64,000 nt of DNA. Source: Brevundimonas sp. Its GTDB lineage: Bacteria > Pseudomonadota > Alphaproteobacteria > Caulobacterales > Caulobacteraceae. Below the pieces are notes generated by a model. It saw only the letters and a list, made by a program, of their open reading frames with translations. It was not told the origin of the DNA and ran no database searches. Of the stretch, positions 8,206-16,625 are shown in pieces (positions within the stretch are counted from its first letter, which is position 1; each line of letters begins with the position of its first letter). The position numbers were made by a program, and so were the translations under genes. The DNA is taken from positions 62,001 through 126,000 of the forward strand of contig NZ_JACESA010000008.1 in assembly GCF_013912065.1 (NCBI RefSeq), in the 5' to 3' direction.

Positions 8206-10410
8206 TTACGGCATGAGACGCGCCCCCCGCACACGGGCCTGCCCGTTCAGGATCGGAGACCCCGCGTCGCCGCCGACAAAGACCTTGTAGTCGCCGGCCC
8301 GGATCGACCACTGGGCGCGTTGCACGTCCCAGTTCGCCAGCAAGCGCCGGTCAGCAATCAGGGAAACAGTGCGGCTTTCGCCCGGTGTCAGCGTAACGGG
8401 CTCGAAACCGATCAGGCGTTGTTGGGATCGGTCTGGCGACTCGGACAGATAGACCTGCGGCACGTCGACGCCGGTGCGATCACCGGTGTTCGCCACCTTG
8501 AAACTGACCGTCAGGGTGTCGCCGCCCTCGACCTTCAGATCGCTGTAGGTGAAGTCGGTGTAGGACAGGCCGAAGCCGAACGGGAACAACGGCCGTTCTC
8601 CTCTCGCTTCGAACCAGCGATAGCCGATGTCGGAGCCCTCGATCGTATAGTCGACGGGGAAGCTGGGTCGGGGCGCGCCCATCGCCACGAGTCCCGTCGG
8701 CGGCAGGTCGACGCCGGGAATCTTGGGCCGGGGCAGTTGATCGACCGACGCCGGGAAGGTCACGGGCAGGCGACCGGACGGATTGATGTCTCCAAACAGG
8801 ATGTCGGCGATCGCCTCTCCGCCCTTGGCGCCCGAATACCAGGCCTCAAGCACCGCCGGAACGCGGTCCAGCCAGGGCATCACGACCGGCCCGCCCGTCT
8901 GAAGGACCACGATGGTGTTGGGGTTGGCCCGCGCCACCGCATCGATCAGGGCGTCCTGATTGCCCGGCAGGGACAGGTCGGGCACGTCCACCGCCTCGGT
9001 GGTCCATTGGCCGACGAAGACGATGGCCAGGTCCGCCTTCTTGGCAAGATCGACGGCCTCGGACACATAGCGCCCGGTGGCGAACCGCACCGTGGCGTCG
9101 GGGGCCTCGGACTTGATCGCCGCCAGGGGGGACGACGCGTGATACAGCGCGTTGCTGAACGGGCCCATGGCGTTCTCGCCGCCGACGCGCACCGTCGCGG
9201 CGGGGCCCTCCGGCCCGGCGACCTGCGAGGATCCGCCGCCTGACAGGACGCCGACGTCCGCCTGGTCGCCGATCACCACGATGTTGCGAGCCGTGCGCGC
9301 CAGAGGCAGCAGGTCGCGCTCGTTCTTCAGCAGCACCACGCCGCGCTCCGCAACGCGGCGGGCGATCTGGGCGTGGGCGTCGAAATCTATGGCTCCGCCG
9401 GCCTGGGGCGGATCGTCGAACAGGCCGGTCGAGATCATGCTCCGCACGATCCTGCGGGCGGCGTCATCGACGCGGGCTCCATAACGGGCGTCGCCGCCGC
9501 TCACCGCTTCGGACAGCAGTCGCCCGAAATAGGGTTCCCGGTCGAGTTGCTCGCCCGACTGCTGGTCCAAACCGTTCAGCAGGGCCTCGGTCGAGTGGAC
9601 GGCGCCCCAGTCCGACATGACCCATCCCTTGTAGCCCCAGTCGCGCTTGAGCACGTCGTTGAGCAGGGCCGGATTCTCACAGGCATAGACGTCATTGACG
9701 CGGTTGTAGGCGCACATCACCGCGCCGGGACGGCCGCGCTCGATCGCCAGCTGGAAGGCCAGAAGATCGCTTTCCCGACCGGCGGCCTCGCCGATATTTG
9801 TGCTGTGGAAGTTACGGCCGGTCTCGTTGCCGTTGAAGGCGAAATGCTTGATCGTCGAGATGATGCGGTTGCTCTGGATGCCGCGAATGGACTCACCCGC
9901 CAGGGTTCCGGCCAGCAGGGGATCCTCGCCCAGATATTCGAAATTACGGCCGTTGCGAGGGTCGCGGACCAGATTGACCCCGCCGGCCAGAAGCACGTTG
10001 AACCCCTTGGCGCGGGTCTCGGCGCCGACCATGGCGCCGCCCTGATACGCCAGGTGCGGATCGAAGGTCGCCGCCAGGGCGAGGCCGGACGGCAGGGCCG
10101 TAGCGCCGTCTTCGCGGATGCCACCGACCCACGACACCCCCAGGCTGGCGTCCGTCTCCTTCAACGGCGGCACGCCCAGACGCGCGATGCCGGGGATGAA
10201 GCCCGCCCCCGGGATGGTGCCCTCGGGCATCGGCGTCTCGCCGAAGAAGGGCAAGGGCATGGGCCCATGAAGCAGCGACAGCTTCTCGTCGACCGTCATC
10301 CGCCCGACCAGGGCCGCGGCGCGGGCGTCGGGGTCCGCGGTCTGGGCATGGACGGGCGCGACCAGGGCGGTGGCGGCCAGAAGGGTGTAGGCGAAAGGTC
10401 TATGGCTCAT
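8206..10410 (-). CDS. Exported GH3 beta-glucosidase-type glycosidase
   Basis: A 734-residue family 3 glycoside hydrolase with a Sec signal peptide (about residues 1-22, ending VHA-Q). The N-terminal TIM-barrel domain contains TIKHFAFNGNE with the conserved Lys188-His189 pair. The nucleophile is Asp267 in GWVMSDWGA. The alpha/beta sandwich domain and a C-terminal fibronectin-III-like domain (NTGDRTGVDVPQVYL) follow, ending in RAGDYKVFVGG. This is the usual order for periplasmic BglX-type enzymes, which release terminal glucose from beta-glucosides. A LacI-type operator overlaps its promoter at 10455-10468, so it should be induced with the rest of the locus. Confidence 0.93.
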   Translation of the reverse strand: MSHRPFAYTLLAATALVAPVHAQTADPDARAAALVGRMTVDEKLSLLHGPMPLPFFGETPMPEGTIPGAGFIPGIARLGVPPLKETDASLGVSWVGGIREDGATALPSGLALAATFDPHLAYQGGAMVGAETRAKGFNVLLAGGVNLVRDPRNGRNFEYLGEDPLLAGTLAGESIRGIQSNRIISTIKHFAFNGNETGRNFHSTNIGEAAGRESDLLAFQLAIERGRPGAVMCAYNRVNDVYACENPALLNDVLKRDWGYKGWVMSDWGAVHSTEALLNGLDQQSGEQLDREPYFGRLLSEAVSGGDARYGARVDDAARRIVRSMISTGLFDDPPQAGGAIDFDAHAQIARRVAERGVVLLKNERDLLPLARTARNIVVIGDQADVGVLSGGGSSQVAGPEGPAATVRVGGENAMGPFSNALYHASSPLAAIKSEAPDATVRFATGRYVSEAVDLAKKADLAIVFVGQWTTEAVDVPDLSLPGNQDALIDAVARANPNTIVVLQTGGPVVMPWLDRVPAVLEAWYSGAKGGEAIADILFGDINPSGRLPVTFPASVDQLPRPKIPGVDLPPTGLVAMGAPRPSFPVDYTIEGSDIGYRWFEARGERPLFPFGFGLSYTDFTYSDLKVEGGDTLTVSFKVANTGDRTGVDVPQVYLSESPDRSQQRLIGFEPVTLTPGESRTVSLIADRRLLANWDVQRAQWSIRAGDYKVFVGGDAGSPILNGQARVRGARLMP

Positions 10411-10454
10411 TTCCGTCCCCGTGAGCGCAGCAGGGCGTGCGCTTCATTGTTGTT

Positions 10455-10468
10455 AGACAACGTTACCA
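10455..10468. promoter_or_regulatory. LacI-type operator upstream of the 734-aa GH3 gene
   Basis: Read on the minus strand this is TGGTAACGTTGTCT, matching 13 of 14 bases of the consensus derived from the sites in this window. It lies 45 bp upstream of the GH3 start. A possible minus-strand promoter (TTGTCA, 16 bp, TATGGT) places the -10 element against the operator, as expected for repression. Confidence 0.75.
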
Positions 10469-10521
10469 TATCCTGTCTCAGGAATTTGACAACTGGCTCT
10501 AACGCGGCGGTTTCGTCGGGG

Positions 10522-11586
10522 TCAGCCGATCGGCACGGCTTGCGGGGTGGATACGCTCGCGCCCGCCAAGAGACTGTAGGGCAGAAGGGTCGACGCCGTC
10601 TCCCGACCTTCGACCAGGGCGTCGGCGGCGTCGAGGGCGGCCCAGGCCATCTCCGTCAGGGGCTGCCGGACGGTGGTCAGGGTCGGCCAGCCGGCCAGCA
10701 CAGTCCGCAGTCCGTCGAAGCCCGCGATCGACAGACAGGCCGCCGCAGGTTCGTCCGAGCGCAGCCGCGCGGCGCGGCGGGCGCCCACCGCCATCATGTC
10801 GTTCGAGGCGAAGACCGCCGTGGGCGGATTGTCCATGTCGAGCAGGGCCATCGTGGCTTCAAAGCCCGAGACCTCGGTGAACCAGCCTTGGCGGATCAGG
10901 CCCGGGTCGATCACCAGGCCCGCGGTCCGCATGGCGCGAATATAGCCCTGGCGTCGAGATTCGGCGGCGCCGTGTCCGGGGTGCCCGCTGATCAGCGCGA
11001 TGCGTCGATGGCCCAGGGCCAGCAGATGGCGGGTCATGTCCGCCGCCGCGGCCTCGTCGTCCATGCCGACATGGACGCAGCGATCCAGTTCCAGCGTGGG
11101 CGCGATGCGGACGACCGGCGCGCCCGTGGCCTCCAAGGCGGCGATGATCCGCATATTGTCCACCAGCGGCGGCGACAGGATGAAGGCGTCCTTGGTCAGG
11201 CCGCTGGTCAACGCCCGGATCTCCGCCTCCGGCTCGGCGTCGGCCCGAACGATTTCGACCGCCAGACTGCAGCCTAAGGCCTGGCAGCGTTCGATCAGCC
11301 CGGTCTCCAGCGTCATTAGGTAGGCGTAGTTCTCCAGAAACGCCTCGGCGGTGGCATAGGTGACCAGGCCGATCAGCCGGCTTCGCCCGCCGCTCAGCCC
11401 CCGCGCCGCGAGGTTGGGCGTATAGCCCAGGGCCGACACGGCGGCGCGCACGCGGTCGCGCACGTCAGGCCGCACGCCCGCCTCGGCGTTGAGGACGCGC
11501 GACACCGTCTTGAAGGACACGCCCGCCTGTGTGGCCACGTCCTTGATGGTCGGCTTGCGCGCGGAAAGGGAAACGTCTTTCGTCAC
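10522..11586 (-). CDS. LacI-family transcriptional regulator, probable local repressor
   Basis: A 354-residue LacI/GalR regulator. The helix-turn-helix is TIKDVATQAGVSFKTVSRVL, the hinge includes YTPNLAARGL, and a sugar-binding effector domain follows (GHRRIALISGHPG; FASNDMMAVGA). The start codon is GTG. It lies between a GH3 gene and a divergent carboxylesterase gene, and operator copies are found in both flanking promoter regions. It is therefore the best candidate for the protein that binds the shared TGGTAACGTTGTCA sites, although the LacI paralogue at 7133-8134 cannot be excluded. The inducer is probably a glucoside or oligosaccharide breakdown product. Confidence 0.9.
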   Translation of the reverse strand: MTKDVSLSARKPTIKDVATQAGVSFKTVSRVLNAEAGVRPDVRDRVRAAVSALGYTPNLAARGLSGGRSRLIGLVTYATAEAFLENYAYLMTLETGLIERCQALGCSLAVEIVRADAEPEAEIRALTSGLTKDAFILSPPLVDNMRIIAALEATGAPVVRIAPTLELDRCVHVGMDDEAAAADMTRHLLALGHRRIALISGHPGHGAAESRRQGYIRAMRTAGLVIDPGLIRQGWFTEVSGFEATMALLDMDNPPTAVFASNDMMAVGARRAARLRSDEPAAACLSIAGFDGLRTVLAGWPTLTTVRQPLTEMAWAALDAADALVEGRETASTLLPYSLLAGASVSTPQAVPIG

Positions 11587-11670
11587 CCCCTCAGCCTAGG
11601 CCGCCCCAAGGCGGTCCGCCAGCGGGAAACCGGCTTTCACTTGACGATGGCGCGGAAAGGAATAGCGTGC

Positions 11671-11684
11671 CGGTAACGTTGTCA
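11671..11684. promoter_or_regulatory. LacI-type operator between the LacI gene and the carboxylesterase gene
   Basis: CGGTAACGTTGTCA, matching 13 of 14 bases of the local consensus. It lies 34 bp upstream of the esterase ATG, just after a TTGACG element at 11641-11646 that may be the -35. This position fits repression of the esterase and possibly autoregulation of the divergent lacI gene. Confidence 0.75.
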
Positions 11685-11718
11685 GCGCCGATCAGAGCGC
11701 CATCGGGAGGCTATACTC

Positions 11719-13311
11719 ATGAACTTCACCCCCTTGCGATTTTCGCCGGGTCCCGCCGCCGCATCCGTCGCCGCGCTGCTCATGGCCGCGAGCGCCGCAC
11801 CGGCCGTCCAGGCGCAATCCGCCCCCGTCGTCGCCACAACCTCGGGCCGGGTGTCCGGCGTCACCGAGGATGGCGTGACCGCATGGAAGGGCATCCCCTT
11901 CGCCCAGCCCCCGGTCGGCGCCCTGCGCTGGCGTGCGCCGCAGCCGCCGCGGTCATGGTCGGGCGTGCGGCCCGCGACGGACTACAGCAACGACTGCATG
12001 CAGATCCCCTTCGCCGCCGACGCCGCCCCCCTGGGCACGCCGCCGGCCGAGGACTGCCTGTATCTGAACGTCTGGAAACCGGCGGGCGCCGCCGCGAATG
12101 CAAGACTGCCGGTCGTCGTCTGGATCTACGGCGGCGGCTGGGTGAACGGCGGGGCCTCGCCGGCGGTCTATAGCGGCGCGCCCATGGCCAAGGACGGCGT
12201 GGTCTTCGTCAGCTTCAACTACCGCCTGGGCCGGTTCGGCTTCTTCGCCCATCCGGCCCTGACCGCCGAGAACGCCGACGACGGCCTGCTGGGCAACTAT
12301 GGCTATATGGACCAGATCGCGGCGCTGAAATGGGTGCAGGCCAATGTGGCGGCCTTCGGCGGCGACCCCGACAATGTCACCATCATCGGCGAATCCGCCG
12401 GGGGCGGCTCGGTGCTGAACCTGATGACCACGCCGCTGGCCCAGGGTCTGTTCGATCGCGCCGTCGCCATGTCGGCTCCGGCCCGGATGGATTCCGGCCT
12501 CAAGCCGCTGCACGCCGAGGGCCGACCCGACGCAGAGGATGACGGCCAGGGCTTCGCCGAGTGGGCGGGGGTGACGGGCGACGATGCTCCGGCCCTGGCC
12601 GCCCTTCGCGCCCTGCCGGCCGAAAAGGTCGTCGAGGGCACCGGCATGGCCACCCGGCCCGTCGCGCCCGCCAGCGGCCCGATGATCGACGGCAAGGTCC
12701 TGGTCGGCGCCGACGGCGTCTTCCGCGCCCAGCAGCAGGCCCGTGTCCCCCTGATGATCGGCGGCGTGACGGCCGATATCGGCTGGGGTCCGCCCCTGGC
12801 CCGCGACGAGATGCTGGCCCGATTCCCGGACCCCGACGCCGCGCGCGAAGCCTATGGAGACATCACGCCGGACGAGGCTTTCCGCCAGGCCATCTATATG
12901 GACGCCCTCATGATCGAGCCGGCCCGCTTCGTCGCTCAGGAACAGACCAAGGCGGGCGAACCGGTCTGGCACTATCGCTACGGCTATGTCGCGGAAACCA
13001 TGCGGAGCGAATGGCCCGCCGTACCGCACGCAACGGAAATCCCGTTCTTCCTCAAGACCCTGGATGCGCGTTATCCCGGCAAGGTCGTGGCCGCCGACCG
13101 CGAGGCCTCGAACCTGATCGCGGCCTATGTCGTCAACTTCGCCCGCGCCGGCGATCCGAACGGCGCGAATCTGCCGCGGTGGCCGGTGTTCGACGCCCAG
13201 TCTCAGCCGATCATGCGCTTCACCAATGACGGGATCGAAGCCGGGCGTGATCCGTGGCAGGCGCGCCTCGACGTGACCCAGGCGGCGGCCGAGGCTGCTC
13301 TTTCCAAATAG
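11719..13311 (+). CDS. Exported type-B carboxylesterase
   Basis: A 530-residue carboxylesterase type B with a signal peptide (about residues 1-33, ending VQAQ). It has VVVWIYGGGWVNG as the oxyanion-hole loop, nucleophile Ser226 in GESAGGGS, and the likely catalytic His437 in VPHATEIPFF. Length and motifs match the family. The ATG at 11719 has a GGGAGG Shine-Dalgarno. It acts in the periplasm or on the cell surface. Its place in a glycosidase locus with a shared operator suggests it removes ester substituents such as acetyl or feruloyl groups from glycans or glycosides; that substrate is an inference. Confidence 0.9.
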   Translation: MNFTPLRFSPGPAAASVAALLMAASAAPAVQAQSAPVVATTSGRVSGVTEDGVTAWKGIPFAQPPVGALRWRAPQPPRSWSGVRPATDYSNDCMQIPFAADAAPLGTPPAEDCLYLNVWKPAGAAANARLPVVVWIYGGGWVNGGASPAVYSGAPMAKDGVVFVSFNYRLGRFGFFAHPALTAENADDGLLGNYGYMDQIAALKWVQANVAAFGGDPDNVTIIGESAGGGSVLNLMTTPLAQGLFDRAVAMSAPARMDSGLKPLHAEGRPDAEDDGQGFAEWAGVTGDDAPALAALRALPAEKVVEGTGMATRPVAPASGPMIDGKVLVGADGVFRAQQQARVPLMIGGVTADIGWGPPLARDEMLARFPDPDAAREAYGDITPDEAFRQAIYMDALMIEPARFVAQEQTKAGEPVWHYRYGYVAETMRSEWPAVPHATEIPFFLKTLDARYPGKVVAADREASNLIAAYVVNFARAGDPNGANLPRWPVFDAQSQPIMRFTNDGIEAGRDPWQARLDVTQAAAEAALSK

Positions 13312-13343
13312 AGACCGCGCCCTCCCAAAAGGCGTGCACCTGG

Positions 13344-13378
13344 CGGCGTCGCGATCATCGCGGCGCCGTTTTCTTTTC
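13344..13378 (+). terminator. Rho-independent terminator after the carboxylesterase gene
   Basis: CGGCGTCGCGA pairs with TCGCGGCGCCG (one T-G pair) around a 3-nt loop, followed by TTTTCTTTT. It lies about 30 bp after the esterase stop. Confidence 0.8.
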
Positions 13379-13469
13379 GTCTTCGCCCCATCGCGCAAAG
13401 ACGGCCTGTGGCCCCGGTTTGCGGCATGAAAAAAGGCCGGCGCTCAGGATTCGCCGGAAGATTCGGCGC

Positions 13470-16418
13470 CTAGAAGCTCGCGGTCAGTTGCGCGTTGAAG
13501 GTGCGACCGTAAGGATTCGAGTAGGAAGCGTTGAAGGCGGACTGGCTCGTGATCACTATGGGCGGATCTTCGTCGGTCAGGTTCTGGATCGTGAACGACG
13601 CCCTCAACCCCTTGACGAAACCGCCCGCCGGCGACCGGAATTCGGTGGCGTAGGCCAGCGTCGCATCTGCGGTGATCCACGCGTCGACCTTCTGGGGATC
13701 GATGGAATTCCCCAGTGAATCCACCGCTAAATCGTTGGTGTAGCCGCCCGTGTAGTTGATGAAGAGACTGCCGTTGAACTCGCGCCAGTTGGCGCCGAGC
13801 GACGCCCTGCCCCGCCATTCGATCGGGGTGTTGTAGTAGCCCAGCCGGTCTTCGAAAGGCTGTCCTTCTACGACCTGCTGGTCGTTGCTCATGGTCCAGC
13901 TGGCCGCCAGAGAGGCGTTGATCGACACTTCGCCGAACCGCCGGTCGTAGAAGACGCTGGCGTCGATGCCGTCCTGCCGCGTCGCCGCGAGGTTGGTGCT
14001 GCGCTGATCGACAAGGACATTGACCGCGCAGAAGTCGGAAATCCCGCCATAGAGCAGCGTCCCGCCGAGATACTCCTGTAGCACGGGATCGGCCGTGGAC
14101 AGATCGGCGTTGGAGCAGGTCGCAGGATTATTGACCGGAAGGATATTGGCCGCGAAGCCCCGATAATCGGGATAGAGGCCGGCCTGATAGGCGCTGAGGG
14201 CGTCCGGCGAAGCGATCCGGTCCGTGTAGCTGATGTTGTAATAGGTGGCGTTGAAGGTGAAGTCGCCCAACTCGAGGTCGGCGCCGAACGACCAGTTGGT
14301 CGCTTCTTCCGGCCTGAGGTCGGGATTGGAACCCATCACCACCGCGACATTGGCCAGGGTCAGGCCAGCTTCGGGCAGGTTCAGGAACCCGTTGGTCACG
14401 CGCGGATCGCTGTTCGACGACGGGAAGCTGTACGACACGGAAAAGGCATACGGATTGACGTCCGGCAGCGAGGGCGCCCGGAATGACGTGCCCCACGACC
14501 CCCTCAGACTGAAGTTGTCGGTGACGTCCAGCGTCGCGCCGATCTTGGGATTGGTGGTGTCGCCGACGTCGGAATAGTCGTCATAACGTACGGCCGCGTC
14601 GATAATCAGGTTCTGCACCAGCGGCACGCCCATCTCAGGACCGATCACCGGCACATAGAGTTCGCCGAAGGCGGACCAGATGGTGCGTTCAAGCTTGCTG
14701 GTGGCTTCGGTCGTATCGTACTCGAACTCGTTCAGGGCCGTGCGATTGGCGCCGTTGATATTATAGTTGTAGGCCTCGTTCCGTTCTCCGCCGAAGGCGG
14801 CGCGCACCGTGCCGCCCGGCAGTTCGAACAGCGGTCCGTTGAACTTCATCACGATGTCGTCGAGCCCGTTGCCGCTGCTCTGAACATTGTCCCCAAGCAC
14901 CATCGCCAACTGCTCGTCGGTCAGAGGCTCGCTGCTCAGCGGATTGATGTCGCCGGTGTTGATCCGGTACTGCAAAGCCGTCGGATTTAGGTTCAGCCCC
15001 GTCTGGCAGTAGTTGCAGGCCTCGTCCCGCCCAAACGTATAGGACGCATCCATCTTCCAATCGTAAGGCAAGAGGGCGCGGAAGCCGGTCGTGATGCTGT
15101 AGGTCTCGGAAGAACTGTCGAAATTGCTGGATCCGAAGTCCTTGATTCCACTGTATTGGACGTTCAGGGCGGCCCCCGGCGCCACGCCGGGAATGTCGCT
15201 GATATAATAAGGGTTCGGCGTCGAGGTCACATTGCCGTCGGCGTCATAGAGATACGGCGACAGGGTGACGTTCTGGACAACCGTATTGAGCGAACGCGAG
15301 AAGGTCTCACGCTTGCTGTACGAGGCCTGGACGAAAGCTTCGATGTACTGGCCGAACTGCTGGTTGGCGAACAGCGAGACCTGATGCTTTTCCATCTCGC
15401 CCACATAGTCGGTGTAATAGGCCGAGTCCGTCAGGTTCGGCTCGTTCACCAGCAGGTCGGATGCCGACAGGCCGACATTGCTCCCTGTCGGAAGACCATA
15501 ATAGGTATAGGCGCCGGCGCGCGGCAGGGTCGTATTCTGCGATCCGTCGGCGTTCTGAACATAGATGTTGGCGGCGCCCGCCACCGTCGCCGACGTGCCG
15601 CTCAGCCGGTTGTCCGGTCCGCCGTAGCGGGTCAGATCCTGCATCAGCAGGGGGTTTTCTGACCGCAGATAAGGGTCGCGGGATGTGTACTCATAGGCCA
15701 GCAACACATTGCCGCCGCCCATGCCGCCCAGGTCGCTCCACATCTTTCCAGTGGTGAAGGAGGGCGAATATTCCATTCCGCCGGTCTGATTGGTCACGCG
15801 CATCGAGGCTTCGACGCCTTCGAAATCCTTGCGCAGCACATAGTTGACCACGCCCGCGACCGCATCGGACCCGTAGAGGGCGGAGGCGCCGTCGGCGATC
15901 ACCTCGATCCGCTCGATGGCGGCCAGGGGGACCTGGTTGGCCTCGGTGAAGTTCGACGCCGCGCCCGTCGCCACCAGACGGTGACCGTCCACCAGGGTCA
16001 GCGTCGCCTGGGCGCCGAGACCGCGCAGATTGATGGCGTTGCCTTGCTGCGAATTGGCGGTGCCCTGGGTGCCCCCCTCCCGGAAATCGCCGAGGTTCTT
16101 CACCTGGGGCAGGGTCCGCACCGCATCGGCCACATTGCTGACGCCGGTTCGCAGAATTTCCTCGCGTGACAGGGTCACGGTTTCGCTGCCGACCGGCTTG
16201 ACGCCGGAGATATTGGTGCCGACCGCCGTGACGACGATTTCGTCGATGGTCACGGCGTCCTCGTCGTCGGTCTGAACGGTCTCCTCGGGTCGCGGCTGGG
16301 CCGCCTCTTGCGCCCGGGCGTCGACGGGTCCGAGCAGGGCCGTCGCCAGCACCGCGCCCGCGACGCCCGTAAGCCAGCGCGCACGGCGTCCTTGGTTCGA
16401 TTGATCAAGCTTAATCAT
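13470..16418 (-). CDS. TonB-dependent outer-membrane receptor (glycan/glucoside uptake)
   Basis: A 982-residue TonB-dependent receptor. A signal peptide runs from about residue 13 (WLTGVAGAVLATALL). A TonB-box-like IDEIVVTAVG follows, then the plug domain (QGNAINLRGLGAQATLTLVDGHR; IERIEVIADGASALYGSDAVAGVVNYVLRKDF in pieces) and a long beta-barrel ending in the terminal aromatic QLTASF. The start at 16418 follows a GGAGGGG Shine-Dalgarno; the open frame reaches 16586 but crosses an operator. The large size and the Caulobacter-type plug are typical of oligosaccharide transporters. It sits between esterase and GH3 genes and has two operators upstream, so it probably imports glucan fragments. Confidence 0.92.
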   Translation of the reverse strand: MIKLDQSNQGRRARWLTGVAGAVLATALLGPVDARAQEAAQPRPEETVQTDDEDAVTIDEIVVTAVGTNISGVKPVGSETVTLSREEILRTGVSNVADAVRTLPQVKNLGDFREGGTQGTANSQQGNAINLRGLGAQATLTLVDGHRLVATGAASNFTEANQVPLAAIERIEVIADGASALYGSDAVAGVVNYVLRKDFEGVEASMRVTNQTGGMEYSPSFTTGKMWSDLGGMGGGNVLLAYEYTSRDPYLRSENPLLMQDLTRYGGPDNRLSGTSATVAGAANIYVQNADGSQNTTLPRAGAYTYYGLPTGSNVGLSASDLLVNEPNLTDSAYYTDYVGEMEKHQVSLFANQQFGQYIEAFVQASYSKRETFSRSLNTVVQNVTLSPYLYDADGNVTSTPNPYYISDIPGVAPGAALNVQYSGIKDFGSSNFDSSSETYSITTGFRALLPYDWKMDASYTFGRDEACNYCQTGLNLNPTALQYRINTGDINPLSSEPLTDEQLAMVLGDNVQSSGNGLDDIVMKFNGPLFELPGGTVRAAFGGERNEAYNYNINGANRTALNEFEYDTTEATSKLERTIWSAFGELYVPVIGPEMGVPLVQNLIIDAAVRYDDYSDVGDTTNPKIGATLDVTDNFSLRGSWGTSFRAPSLPDVNPYAFSVSYSFPSSNSDPRVTNGFLNLPEAGLTLANVAVVMGSNPDLRPEEATNWSFGADLELGDFTFNATYYNISYTDRIASPDALSAYQAGLYPDYRGFAANILPVNNPATCSNADLSTADPVLQEYLGGTLLYGGISDFCAVNVLVDQRSTNLAATRQDGIDASVFYDRRFGEVSINASLAASWTMSNDQQVVEGQPFEDRLGYYNTPIEWRGRASLGANWREFNGSLFINYTGGYTNDLAVDSLGNSIDPQKVDAWITADATLAYATEFRSPAGGFVKGLRASFTIQNLTDEDPPIVITSQSAFNASYSNPYGRTFNAQLTASF

Positions 16419-16571
16419 GTCATTCCCCTCCTGGCGCGTTCCAGACGCGCCTTCCGTTTCGTTGCGGCGCGAGCACGCGCCGGGCGCGGGGTCAGCCGCA
16501 CCGTCTGTCGTCGAAAAACGGAAACCCGTTTCTTCCCTATCGGCCCGGCCGCTCTGACGGCGGCTCGGGCA

Positions 16572-16585
16572 TGACAGCGTTCCCA
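16572..16585. promoter_or_regulatory. LacI-type operator, proximal copy upstream of the TonB receptor gene
   Basis: Read on the minus strand this is TGGGAACGCTGTCA, 12 of 14 matches to the local consensus. Its start is 33 bp from that of the next site, about three helical turns, so two repressors could bind the same DNA face. Confidence 0.6.
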
Positions 16586-16604
16586 TAGCACTGCGTTCAG
16601 CTTA

Positions 16605-16618
16605 TGACAACGCTACCA
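16605..16618. promoter_or_regulatory. LacI-type operator, distal copy upstream of the TonB receptor gene
   Basis: Read on the minus strand this is TGGTAGCGTTGTCA, 13 of 14 matches to the local consensus. It lies just past the 3' end of the upstream GH3 gene and about 190 bp before the receptor start. Confidence 0.75.
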
Positions 16619-16625
16619 GTCGTCT

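Noticed and set aside
8194-11277. Two long plus-strand frames (349 and 634 residues) opposite GH3 and LacI genes
   Set aside because: The minus strand has clear GH3 and LacI motifs; the plus frames have shadow composition.
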